Part shown: positions 1 through 11,270 of the stretch, piece by piece
How the letters are laid out: the number at the start of each line of letters is the position of its first letter
How positions within the stretch are numbered: position 1 is the stretch's first letter
From: Gonapodya sp. JEL0774
Taxonomy: Eukaryota; Monoblepharomycota; Monoblepharidomycetes; Monoblepharidales; Gonapodyaceae
Assembly: GCA_027604505.1 (NCBI GenBank)
Contig: JADIIX010000090.1
Coordinates: 44,000-93,724 of the forward strand
DNA length: 49,725 nt
Direction of reading: 5' to 3'
Made by a program: the position numbers and the translations under genes
Notes under the pieces: model-generated
Seen by the model: the letters and a program-made list of their open reading frames with translations, nothing else
What the model was told of the DNA's origin: nothing
Database searches by the model: none

Positions 1-3000
1 CCCCGTCTTCCCCCCAGCACCCTCCCCCACACGCCCATTCACCCTTCCACACAGGACCCCTCCACGTCCACCTCCCTCACCTACTCGCGCCTCTTCCACC
101 TCTCCCACCTCTTCTCCCTCGGCCTCACCGACCTCTACCCGCACCTCTTCTTCCCCCCACCTGCACCGGCACCGGCACCCGCGTCCTCCACCCCCTCCAA
201 CCCTCCACCACCCCGCTCCACCACAATCACCATCTTCTCCCCAAACGACCTCCTCTACCCCGTCGTCGCCCTCGGCGCTCTCATGGTGGCCCAACAGGTA
301 GAACATTCATCCGCCGCCCGCAGTGACGGTGCAGGCTCCCACACGCCACCACACCCCCCAGTCGTCGTCAGCACCACCAACGCAGCCATGACGAGCTACG
401 AGTGTGCGGGGCAGTGGGGTGAGTATCTGAGTTTGGTGTGTCTTGGTTTGGACACAAAGTGGGTCCGCGGGCCGTGGAGGAAAGTGAAGCATGGGAAGGT
501 GGGAGCGTTGGCACCGTAGGACCGTGGGTGGGTCCGGTCGAGTCGGCGGGAATACATTGCAGCGTGGGAGGGTAGCACCGGGGGACCGTGGGTGGGGCGT
601 AGCATACGGGATGCGGCCGTGGGTCGGATCCACTCGGTGGTCCAGTCGGCGGTCGGTCTGTGGGAAGTGTCGTGCGCCGACCCTGCACCGCCGTCCCATC
701 CCAACCGTACTCGGCCCTGAGTCTTTCTCTCCCGTCCGCTCGTCTCCCCACCTCTTGTCTCATCTCACCCATCTCACCCCACTTCCCCCTCCCCCGCCAC
801 CCCAGCCTCCACCGCCCCCTCCCTCCTCCTCGTCCACCCTTCCCTCCTCCCACGGGCCATCTCGGCCTGGCGGGACATCCTCCACTGGGATACCGCGAGG
901 GTGGTGGTCATGGACGGGAAGGGGTGGGTTGGGGGGGAGGGGGAAGGGGAAGGAGGGGTGGAGGTGCGGAACGGAGACCGGAGCGACGGGCACGTGAATG
1001 GGGACTGGGACAAGCAGGTCGCTGGACCCACCACCACCGTTGCCGACGTGTTTTCCCGTGGCCACCACGTGCACTCCACCACCCCTCCCACCACCACCGC
1101 CCCCGCCGCAGAGCCCCCCACCCCCCCCACCCCCACCCCCGTCCCCGTCCCTGTCCCGGCCTTCATCCTCTTCTCCTCCGGCACCACCTCGGGCAAGTCC
1201 ACTCCCGTACCCATCTCCCACGACAATATCGTGGCCGTCGTGAAGTCGTTGTGTGCTAGGGAGTGCGAGGGCATGGGCGAGACGGGGGAGCCGGCGGTGA
1301 GGGCGGGGAGGGATGTGGTCGTGGTGGGTTGGGTTGGTGGGGTGGGGGGGAGTGGGGCATTGCAGGTCGCGGGGGGGGTTAGGATGTCCGTTGGGGGGTT
1401 GCAGGTGGATGACCCGCTCCGTGACCCGCGCTCACCTCACCTTTCCCCTCTTTTCTCCACCCGCCCCCCCCCTCCCCCCGCGTAGGGCGTCGTGCCCCTC
1501 TTCCACGCCTTTGGGATGTTCAACCTGTGCTTCACGTCAATTTACGCCGTGAGTTGCCCAGAATCGCCAGGGGGGTCGGGGGTGGACGCGACGCCCTCGA
1601 CCACGACCATGACCATGACCCGTAACCCGTACCCATTTCGGCTCACATCCCACGTCCTTTCCCACCCCATCCCGCAGGGCCTCACCGTCGTGCTCTTCTC
1701 AAAGTTCGACGCCGCAAGGGTCGTGGACGCCATCGACGAGTACGAGTGTAACGTGGGGTTCGGTAGGTTTGCTGGGCCACCCACTCGGGCGGTGGTGGTG
1801 GGACGGGGGCCGGGGGGGTGTCTGTTTTTTTTTGGTGCCGCGGCTGGCGGCGCATAGGCTCTATCATGACTGGTTCGGTTCCGTTGGTTCGGGTGGATTT
1901 TTAGTGGTGCCACCGATGCTCATGATGATGACCAAGGTGATGGAAAAGGTGGGTAGGGGGTGGGGGGTGGGAGGTTGTGGGTTGGGCGGGACGGGTTAGG
2001 GGCTGGGAAATGGTCGATGAGAGAAGGGAGATTTGGGGGGGGGTGCACTTTTCCGTTCTGATGTCGGGACTATCTCTTGATCTCATCCTGCGCCCCACCT
2101 GTTTCTCGCCCCCATTATGCGTTCTCTGTGCCGCCACGACACTCCCCACCTCCATCCACCCCCGGCCCACCTCCCACCTCTCGCCCCAGCGCCCCTCCGC
2201 CGCCCACCCCACCCTCCGCTGGCTGCAATCCGCGGCCGCACCGCTCCTCGAAGAAGTCATAGCCGGCGTGCGCAAGGTGTTTGGCCGCGAGGTGCTCAGG
2301 AACGGGTTCGGCATGACGGAGATTGTGGCGACCATGATCGCCACGGGGGTGGGAGGTGAGGCCGAGGTTGGGGGTACTCGGAGTTGGGGGTGGTTTCTTT
2401 TGTGTTGACGGTTCGGGTTTTGTTTTGTGTTTGGTGGTTTGTGGGGTTCGGTGCGGTGGCTTTGTGACTCGTTGGATCGGGTGCCTGCAGAGCCGTTGCG
2501 GGAAGGCTACGCCGGGAAACTCAACCCCAACAACGAGGCCAAGATTGTGAACCCTGTTACGGGGCAAAACGTTGCGGTGGGGGAGCCAGGTGAGTAGTGT
2601 GGGCGGCGGGCTGGTGGGGGAGGGGTGATTGTTTTGTTGTTGAGGCGAATTCGTGTGACACTGACTGCCCGTGCCAACCCCCTACCCCGAACATTTCTTG
2701 TGGGAAGGTGAACTCTACGTACGCGGCCCGCAGGTTATAAGGACGAGGTTGGATGGGTCGTCGATGCTGGATGAGGAGGGCTGGTTGCACACGTGAGTGT
2801 GGTGAGGGGGTGATAACGCGGGGTGGTGTTAGGTCACACACGACGAAAAAAAGTCTCTGCTGACATGATTTCGCGTTCGACCGTGATCGTTCGTTTGGAA
2901 CCGGGTGGGGCGGGGGGACTGGTTCGGTTTTGGTTTGGTTCACGTTCGGTTTCGGTAGAGGTGATGTGGCAACGGTGGATGAGAACGGCGGGTTCACCAT

Positions 3001-3549
3001 TCGAGATCGGATCAGGGTGAGTTTTGCTCGTGGCGCGCGGGTGTTTTTTTTGTCTCGTGTGGTGCTTTGTTGGTGATTTGTGTTGTTTGACATCGATGTT
3101 TGGGGATGGAAACAGGAAATGATCAAAGTGAACGGTATATCGGTCGCTCCGGCAGACATTGAAACAGTGTTGATCCAGCACCCGTTCGTGGCGGATGCGG
3201 TGAGTTGGGACGGGGGAGGGCACACTGTGCACGGAAACCGAGCCAAGACGACCGCACCGCCTACCACTTTTCTTACGTGAACCAGGCCATCATCTCCATC
3301 CCACATCCATCTGCCGGAGAGTGCCCTCGCGCCTTTATCGTCCTGGACGGCGACCGCGTTGCGCACCTCCATGCCGAGCACGACCAAGACGAACAACAGG
3401 TCCACGAAGCGGTGCGAGCGTCGCTCCGGGCGTGGTGTAAAGAACGTATGGCGAGGCATAAGCAGCCGGACGGGGGGATCGTGTTCGTGGATGAGATTCC
3501 GAAGAATCCGAGTGGGAAGGTGTTGAGGAGGTTGTTGAAGGGGTTGTGA
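1..3549 (+). CDS. Acyl-CoA synthetase / 4-coumarate-CoA ligase-like AMP-binding enzyme (5' partial)
   Basis: This ANL-superfamily enzyme would activate a carboxylic acid to its adenylate and then its CoA thioester. About a dozen exons can be followed: 1-297, about 361-415, about 815-1260, 1487-1549, about 1680-1768, 1905-1948, about 2191-2354, 2492-2589, about 2708-2792, about 2959-3015, 3115-3198 and 3286-3549. Motifs in order are the P-loop FSSGTTSGKSTPV, the VPLFHAFGMFN segment, GFGMTE, GWLHTGD, RDRIREMIKVNG and the C-terminal PSGKVLRR carrying the adenylation lysine. The P-loop reads TTSGK where TTG-PK is usual, a mild deviation. The reading frame is open at base 1, so the N-terminus lies outside the window. 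The protein ends in KGL, not a canonical PTS1, so a peroxisomal location is not supported by the C-terminus. Introns are G/C-rich and exon edges in 300-1500 and 1949-2190 are uncertain. The substrate cannot be told from sequence. Confidence 0.85.
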
Positions 3550-3576
3550 TGGTGTGTGGTGTGGGTCTGTGTGTGT

Positions 3577-3608
3577 TTTTGTGTGTGTGTGTGTGGGGGG
3601 GGGGGGGG
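3577..3608. repeat. (TG)n microsatellite followed by a 14-base G run
   Basis: A TG-dinucleotide run passes into 14 consecutive G residues at about 3595-3608. It lies in the 3' flank of the CoA ligase gene, just after the stop codon. Slippage in the assembly is possible here. Confidence 0.9.
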
Positions 3609-3821
3609 ATTAGAAGGAGAAGAAGCGAAATAGGATTGGAATCACTTGTAACTTTATTGAAAAATCAGTCTATGTCTTCAACTCACCAGCAGTTAAGTTT
3701 CATGTATCCGCAACCGTTTGGGGTTCTTGTACAGCTGTGGCCTGTTTCGGAGAAATGCACGGCGCGAGTGGCATGGGTGTTGCCTCGCATAAATTCGCGC
3801 AATTCAAACGATCCACGACCC

Positions 3822-4837
3822 ATGCCCACCTATCCGTTTCTCCAGGTCGATGCCTTCACAAAGGTGCCACTAGGTGGCAATCCTTGCGCAGTTTTGCTCG
3901 ATGCAAAGGACATACCGGATCAAACAAGGCTCCGAATCGCACAAGAAAACAACTTGTCCGAAACGGCGTTCATTTGGAAATCAGGTGAGATATGGGCAAC
4001 TTCAGTTTTTCACTTTTGTTTGCGTGGCACAGTGCGCTCTTCTGACACGAATGGAATGAAATCTCAGATGACCGCGATGCCGATTTCGTTGCGCGTTATT
4101 GGACACCCGCCGAAGAAATACCACTCGCCGGTCATCCCACAATCGCCTCGATATACGCATTGGTTGATACGGGGCGACTTGTTCTCACACCTCCGCTCAC
4201 TGTAGTTCGTTTGTCGTTGAAAGTCGGAGTCATTAAAGTCGAAGTCAGAAGCTCTGGGCCTACCGCCAAGGACATTGTGAAGATCGTCATGTTCCAGAAG
4301 AAGCCTCAGTTTCTCTCCATTCACGATCCGTCGGAAGTCCTTCCAGCGTTTGGTTTACCACCGGCGGCGTTGCTCCCTGGTTACCCCATTCAAACGGTCA
4401 GCACCGGGACCCCCCAGCTCATGATCATCCTACGGGATCTGGAGGCTCTTCGCAGTATCAAGGTGGACAACGAGAAGTATTCTGCGTTGAGGGCGAAAGG
4501 CGATTGGTTCTCGCCCCACTTATTCGTGGCTCAGGGCCTCACGGCCGACGGAAATACATTCGCGAGGCACTTTGGCTTACCTCCCGACACAATGGAGGAT
4601 CCCTTCACCGGCAGTGCGACCGGGGGGATGGCAGCTTATGTTGTGAAACATGGCATCATACAGACATCCTCACGTGGTGACAATAAAGTTGCAAGCTTTC
4701 GCGCAGAGCAAGGACACTGGATGGGAAGAGCTGGGATTGCCGATGTGGAAGTTGTGGTGGGGCCAGGCGACGATATTGAGAGTGTTTCCGTGGGAGGAAC
4801 TGCGGTGACGATCATTCAAGGTCATATGACCATTTAA
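3822..4837 (+). CDS. PhzF-family isomerase/epimerase-like protein
   Basis: There are two exons, 3822-3984 and 4068-4837, joined by an in-phase GT-AG intron of 83 bases, giving 310 residues, the usual PhzF length. The N-terminal half has the family sequence QVDAFTKVPLGGNPCAV and the NNLSETAF segment, whose glutamate is the conserved catalytic acid. The second exon continues with the PLAGHPTIAS motif and, near the C-terminus, EDPFTGSATGG, typical of the second half of the two-fold diaminopimelate-epimerase-like fold. Fungal members are mostly uncharacterised, and the name does not imply phenazine production. The ATG at 3822 starts the conserved beta strand directly, so longer upstream starts are unlikely. 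No functional link to the neighbouring genes is visible. Confidence 0.92.
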
Positions 4838-4973
4838 AATCATGTGAAGTCTTAAATATCCGTGTAAATTTTTTGTTTGGGATCGGATTGAATTCGATGT
4901 GAGGTACTATTTGGGAGCCTTGCGTGTGGATGACGTGTGTCCCGCGAACTACACACATCGATAAACTTTCAGT

Positions 4974-5460
4974 ATGCCTGTGTCAAGCTCTGCAAGGCAA
5001 GTTTCTTCGAATGCGGTTCAACCATGTTCTGTTACAGTAATGTCGTGTTGTCCTTCCGTCTCTCCCCAGCGAACCCAAAGATGCACGTGCCGAAGACGAA
5101 GAAACAAGGATTCCCGACGAGCTGTGGTCTTCGGAACAGCGTGGAAAAGGCAAAGAGGACGCGAAGTCCGATAAACAAGATGAAGCACAGGTGCCTGACG
5201 AACCGTGGTCAACAGAACAAGTTGATCCCCCCCAAGAGGAAACACCGATTCCCGACGAGCCGCGGTCTTCGGAACAGCGTGGAATACGCAAAGAGGACCC
5301 CGCGAAGTCCGATGAGCAAGATGAAGCGCAAGTGCATGACTGGAGTATCAAAGTGAAAGATGAGGTCACCGAGGAAGACATCGAGTTGGATATTGAAGAT
5401 TTGGAAGAGCTTTTGGACGAGCTCAATCATGGAGGACAGATGGGAATTTGCAAACTATGA
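4974..5460 (+). CDS. Small acidic protein with an internal duplication (hypothetical)
   Basis: I do not recognise this protein. The model is exon 1 at 4974-4996 (start MPVSSSA) and exon 2 at 5070-5460, giving 137 residues. The junction restores the acidic frame only if the intron is 4997-5069, which starts GCAAGT and ends in a pyrimidine tract plus CAG, so it is a GC-AG intron. The protein is rich in D, E, S, P and K. It contains two diverged copies of a unit of about 40 residues built around IPDE(L/P)..SSEQRG and KSD(K/E)QDEAQV. The C-terminus is a strongly acidic helix-like stretch with EEDIELDIEDLEELLDEL. No signal peptide or membrane segment is seen. The other frames over this stretch are also open, so the call rests on composition and the consistent splice. 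It is convergent with the dehydrogenase gene at 5537. Confidence 0.5.
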
Positions 5461-5536
5461 AACGTGGAACTGAGAGCAATTAATTTTTCTTCCTTGGTGG
5501 TGACTCAATTGATGAAATACAATGAGATCAAACATC

Positions 5537-6709
5537 CTATGGTTTGCTCCCGCGATGGGCAATCGTCGCTGTTCCCTGCGCAGTCGGCATGACGAGCATT
5601 TCTGCGATGACCACATTCTCTGGACGAGACGCAGCGTATACCACGGTGTCCGCTGCACAATTGGTGGAGTTAGAAAGAGGAGGTGTCCCCGTCCCCAAAA
5701 CAAAACTAGATTTTCACCAATGTCCTCCGGTGTGAGTGGATCCAAACCCTCGTAAACCTTGTCGGCGCGACTTTTGTCGCCTCGGAACCTTTGAAAAGTG
5801 GATGCAAGCTGATCCATAAGTCTTGTGGTCAAACTGGGTTCGGAGGTAGAGCTCACCTGACAATTGAGAACTCAGTCTCAACAAGACCTTATGCAAGTCA
5901 ACCCTAGCGGAATTGGAATCGATTGCGTTGGTGCGTCGCCCGCGCACCTGGTTGGACCTCCGTAACTCGTACCCCGGTCCCAATCATCTCAATGCGAAGG
6001 CTCTGGGTGGCGGCGTTGACGAAATGCTTTCAATCAAGCATGGATATAAGTCGTAAAGCGATTTGAAGAAATAGAATAAAAATGAACAGAATAGAGTAGA
6101 ATAGAGAGGAATTTGGATAATTGTCGGGAAAAGAGGTTCAGCTGACCGAGGTGGAACTACCTTCGTTCCGCAATAGATGCCACCGTTTGCGTACGCTTCA
6201 CGCCCGGCAATACTGCCGATGTTGATGACATGCCCACGATTCTTAGCAAGAAATGTCGGTAATACCGCTTGAGTTACGTTGATTAGGCCAACAACGTTCG
6301 TGCGAATCATCGTTTCCACAGCTTCAGGCGCCGCGGTTGCAATCGGGTCCAGCCCAATGACGAGACCAGCGTTGTTGAGGAGGATATCTATGTCTTTGAA
6401 TTCGCTAGGAAGCTCCTTGACGGTTCGGAAGACGTCTTCTCGATTTTGTACATCCAGTGGCGCGACATGAACTCGAGATTTGGGATAGCGATCCTGTATG
6501 AGGGTAGTGATAGCTTCTAGGCGATCTTTTCGGCGCGCGCATAAAATCACGTGTGCTCCACTCTGTGCAAACTGGAGTGCGCTGGCTTGTCCGATACCAG
6601 AGCTAGCGCCGGTAATGAAGACTGTTTTCCCTTCAAGTCTGGAATAACCATGATTAGAGTATCGTCGCACCAGAGTGCCAGGAAATGGGATGGGGAGCAG
6701 TCGATGCAT
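5537..6709 (-). CDS. Classical short-chain dehydrogenase (YMR226C-like, NADP-dependent 3-hydroxy acid/serine dehydrogenase type)
   Basis: Five exons (minus: 6709-6161, 6026-5948, 5887-5857, 5788-5718, 5652-5537) join with consistent phases into 281 residues. Visible motifs are the cofactor loop TGASSGIG, the LLNNAG strand, NIGSIAGREA with the catalytic serine, and YCGTK with the catalytic Tyr and Lys. The later exons give GVRVTEVQPG, VETEFSIV, FRGDKSRADKVYEGLDPLT and the C-terminal EMLVMPTAQG. Together these match the YMR226C/YdfG group, which oxidises L-allo-threonine, serine and related 3-hydroxy acids. A basic N-terminal leader of about 28 residues precedes the fold and could be a weak mitochondrial presequence; this is inference. 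The start codon is only 142 bases from the divergent Fox2-like start, so a shared promoter is likely. Confidence 0.93.
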
Positions 6710-6851
6710 CCACGTTCGTTTTGAAGGTGAGTTCTGCGGTCACATGTTTTTTTGACGGGTGTGAGGGAACGGATGTTGCTCCCTAGGAACGGACTGAATA
6801 AAACCGACTTCCGGAACACTCGCACTCCACACTTCCACCGCATTCACCTAT
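6710..6851. promoter_or_regulatory. Short bidirectional promoter between the dehydrogenase and Fox2-like genes
   Basis: Only 142 bases separate the two divergent start codons (minus at 6709, plus at 6852), so both transcripts must be driven from this interval. I see no clear TATA box and cannot assign a transcription-factor site by eye. Confidence 0.6.
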
Positions 6852-9800
6852 ATGGCTCTCAGATTTGACGGACGCGTTGTCATCGTCACCGGCGCCGGTA
6901 AGAATCGAACTCGCGTGTGTTCTACATCATCGGAATCTCATGGCCATCATCGGAATCTTTCATCTCAATCGAATCGTAGGTGGAGGTCTCGGCAAGCAAT
7001 ACGCCACTTACTTCGCATCTAAGGGCGCTAAGGTCGTTGTCAATGACTTGGGTGGCGCGATGAATGGCGCTGGTGGGGGTTCCACTCGAGCAGCTCAAGT
7101 GGTTGTTGATGAGATCACCAAGAACGGCGGAACTGCCGTTGCTAACTACGAGTGAGAGAAAGACCATTACCGCTTTGAATGCCGAATTTTTCATCATTGT
7201 GACGGTGGTCAGCTCTGTCGAATTCGGTGAGAAGATTGTCGAGACCGCGATGAAGGCATTTGGCCGTGTCGACATTGGTGAGTCTTCCAAGAAATTTCAA
7301 GAAGATTGGAGAGCCACATCATGAGCCGGATTCCCTCATTCGTCGTCATTCCCCGCCTCAGTCATCAACAACGCCGGCAGTGAGTTACTCTCCCGGTCCT
7401 GCAGTACGTCAAATAGGAACTTACCGTACCCCAATTTCAAAGTTCTGAGGGACATCAGTTTCCAAAGGATGCAGGACACTGACTGGGACCTGGTGGGTGT
7501 AGATCTATAACGCGTGGCACACCTTGTTCTCAGCGATTCTTCACACTCTGCGGATACAGGTCAACAAGGGTGTGTAAAGTTCCTCCCTCTATCGCAACAA
7601 ATTTCTTTAAGACAGTTTCTACCTCCATGTTTCAGTTCACGTCTATGGTGCCTACAAAGTCACCAAGGCTGCTTGGAAGGTCATGCAGGATCAGAAGGTA
7701 TGAGTCATTTGCCTCCTGTTTCTTCCTGTCTATAATTTTAAAAGTACTTCTCATTTAGTTTGGCCGTATCATAAACACGGCTTCCGTTGGTGAGCGTGGT
7801 ATCATAGCAGGTGTCTACTTCAAGTTCGGTTTTGACAGACTGAAACGACTGATCAGCTGGCATTCAGGTGAGACATGGAAAATGTGAGTTCCATTATGCT
7901 GTCATTCGTGAGGTACTGTGGCTGTGTGCTTAACGACAACTGCTTCAGGCATGCTTGCAAGGCCGCCTTTCAACGAGGCACCCAATGACAATGAATATCC
8001 CAGGGTAACTTCGGCCAAGTCAACTACTCTGCCGCAAAGATGGCGGTGAGCTTGTCGTGTAAGGTGCTGGATATCGAGTCTATGTGTAACGTCTCGTTGG
8101 GACACAGTGTCACGGTTTCACCCTCACTCTTGCTCGTGAGGTAAGACAGTGTTGTCCTCTCTGAAGTAGCACTGGTCTTACTAACTCCTTTCGTGTCTCA
8201 CCAATGAAGGGTGCCAAATACAACATCCAAGGTAAATAGAAAGGTGTTGATCCGAACCTTTGCCAGATATCTCATCACGTTTGGTATATGAAGCTTGCAC
8301 GATTGCTCCTATGGCTGGTGAGTTAGCACAGTTTGTTGCGACCGTCCGCTTGTTTATGTGTTCAATTTTGAACCGCAACTTGCTACCATGATGATCAGCG
8401 TCTCGCATGACGGAGACAATCATGAAGGATGAGGAGAGTCTCCGCCTCCTCGAGTGAGTGAATGCGCTCATGAATTTCTCACAGATTTGGAATAACATCT
8501 CAATTTCGCACAGTCCTGCTAACGTTGTCCCCCTTGTTGGCTGGCTCACCCACGAAACCTGCAAGGAGAACGGCGCGTTGTTCGAGTCCGGTGGCGGTTG
8601 GATTGCGAGGCTTCGAAGGGAACGTTCTCAGGGTGTACAAGTGAACCCGACCGTCAGTGAGTGTACTCATTATCAGTTGGAAATGCTAGGACTATTGGTC
8701 AAACATGTTCCGCCAGACTTCACTCCAGCTGCGGTGGCCTCACTCATTGCGAAAGTCAACGACTTCACGAACCCCGAGTACCCTGCAAATATAACCGACT
8801 TCGCCGAGAAGGTCAGTGTTCTGTGACAATATCCTACCGTTTGAAAAGATCTAGATTGTTTGTATCGGTCCACTATTCCCAATAGCGCGCTCTGACTGTT
8901 GCTCTGGCGAAGCCCCCACTTCCAAAGCCCGCCAAGGAACTACGCTTCGATGGCAGGGTCGCCATTGTAACCGGAGCTGGTAAGCTCTGTGGTGACCTCA
9001 AACAATTCTCCAGAATTCACTTATCACTACCTCTTTTCGGTTTTCTTCAGGTAACGGAGTGGGTCGGGCACGTAAGTGAAAGCACTGAATGCTTGAATTT
9101 AGTTTCGTCGTTAATATAAAATAAACTCTTTGCATCTGCAGACGCCCACTTATTTGCAAAGCTGGGCGCCAAAGTGGTGGGTAATCAGAAGATACAATCA
9201 CTCATTCATTCCAATTCTTAACTGGTTTGCCTTTTAGGTCGTGAACGATTTGGGTGAGAGTCCTTCCACAAGGACAGCAGCTCAGTGTAACCTGACAGAG
9301 AGCGTCTTTCCTGTAAAGGCGGCAGTGTTGCCGGAGTCGGCTCGTCGACCGCTGCTGCCCAGAAGGTAGTTGATGAAATCACAGCTTTTGGCGGCGTTGC
9401 CGTCGCGAACTACGATAGCGTTGTGGATGCTGGCGAGAAGATCGTCGATACCGCCATTAAGGGTGAGGATGGAAGTGGGTGTTCACCACAGGATTACATC
9501 TTTGCTAATCACTCTTTGTACTTTCCGTCTGTTTCTAGCTTTCGGACGTGTGGATATCATTGTGAACAATGCTGGGAGTGAGTTCGGAATTTATTTGTGC
9601 TGGTGCTGAATGTAAACTTTCGGCTCTGTGAAAGTTTTGAGGGACAAGTCTTTTGCTCGTAAGTAGAATTAGATTTTTGAAACGTTGTAGAACTTTGGAG
9701 CTGATTTTAGACCGACTCTTGACCTGCATTCTCTAGGGATGAGTGATGATGACGTGAGCATTGACCATGTGTTAAGTGGTCCAAAGAGCGATCTTCACAT

Positions 9801-11138
9801 GTTCCTTTTAGTGGAGTTTGGTCCACGCTGTTCACATGCGCGGTATCTTCTCGGTTACGAAGGCTGCTGTAAGCTCACTTCGGCTTCACTGCTTTCCACC
9901 GTGTCATAATTGAATGCTCACTTAAACCATCACAGTGGCCCCACTTCAAAAAACAGAAGTACGGCAGGGTTGTGTGCACTTCTTCAAGTGTTGGGTGGGT
10001 TCTTTCGGTTCATGGAAATATTTTGAGCACGTCAGCCAACTGACCCAGTACGCATCTATTGGGCCGCCTCACGTTTCCTTTCGTAGAGTAAGTGGGGGCG
10101 CTTTGGTTAATTTGTGTTAAGAGGGATACTCATGATATGTACACTTTGTCACAACCAGCTCTACGGCAACTTTGGGTTCGTGAGGAGAAATTGAATTAAG
10201 GAATCTCCACAGGTGCTAACTTCATGGATCACTCTGACCCTCAGTCAAGCCAATTACAGCTCCGGTGAGTTAAAGTTCTTGACGTTAATGTGAGCGTATG
10301 TGGTTCTTAGCCTCATACTCTACGTCATAAAATCCTGCTGAATGGGTTTGCGGAATTCGCTTTTGACTAGCCAAGGCCGGAACAAGTAAGAATCATGTCG
10401 CAATCTGTCTCACTATCTATGCTCACCATTCGGTATTCGGATTCCAGTCTCATTCGCCAACTCCATTGCCATTGAGGGACAGAAGGACAACATTTTGTGC
10501 AACACCATGTTCGTGCCTTGATGTGAAAATGAATTATCTTGAGCGATATTGTTGATGTTCTTTGTTCCCACCGTGCATAGCTGCCCAAGCGCTGGAACGC
10601 GCATGATTGCTACAATTCCTGGGCGAGACATGTCCGCGGCTGTAAGTTGTACCCAATTTTGTCAGCCAAGCTCTCCGCAGAGATGACCAACATTTGACAC
10701 TGACTCTCCTACATCTGCAGAATGCGAACAAGCCAGATTACGTGTCACCCCTGGTTGCTTACCTTTGCCACGAATCAAGCAAGGAGACGAAGGGAATCTT
10801 TGAAGGTAATTTAAAATCTCAATTTGAAATAGTAGGCTTCAAGCTGCTAAATAAATTTTGATTTTCCAGTTGGTGCCGGGTGGATCGCCAAAGTCAGGTG
10901 GCAACGCACTGGAGGTGTCTACTTCCCACAGGGACAGCTCACCATAGAAAACATTGCTAAGGCCATGCCCCAAATCAGCAACTTTAACGATGGCAAAGCG
11001 TGAGTAATTCGTTTTCTTGAGGAGCAAGAGTCTACTCTCATGCTCTGAGTTCGCAGCACCAACCCCACAGCCGGACACGAGACTATGATTGCTATTCAGA
11101 CAGCGGCTACTGAATACAAGGAGAAAGCGAAGCTGTAG
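6852..11138 (+). CDS. FOX2: Fox2-like peroxisomal bifunctional (3R)-hydroxyacyl-CoA dehydrogenase, two SDR domains and a PTS1, no hydratase-2 domain
   Basis: The protein starts [16 protein letters not shown] and has two tandem short-chain dehydrogenase domains like those of fungal multifunctional protein 2. Domain 1 shows [19 protein letters not shown] and YSAAK. Domain 2 starts near 8940 with [14 protein letters not shown] and shows VVNDLGG, VNNAG, LYGNFG and YSS-AKAG split by an intron. Each domain is followed by its family tail, [15 protein letters not shown] and [20 protein letters not shown]. The last exon ends [10 protein letters not shown] and a stop at 11136-11138. AKL is a recognised PTS1 variant, so peroxisomal matrix import is expected. 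In yeast Fox2 a MaoC-type 2-enoyl-CoA hydratase 2 domain of about 280 residues follows; here it is absent. The gene has roughly 25-30 short introns and at least one 10-base exon (7560-7569). The total is about 610 residues. Individual exon borders are only partly verified. Confidence 0.9.
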
Positions 11139-11270
11139 TTTCCTTGTACATAAGAGCTACAACAGATATATTGCGATTTCCTTCTCGACGAGTCCTTTTT
11201 CGGTGATGTTTGTTGCACTTCAAGGTCACAAAAGCGGTTCACCCACGGACACAGATTGGCTCCGAGGTAC

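Noticed and set aside
1-3549. Many overlapping long frames on both strands in the first 3.5 kb
   Set aside because: They arise from GC-rich low-complexity introns; only the frame segments matching CoA-ligase motifs are supported.
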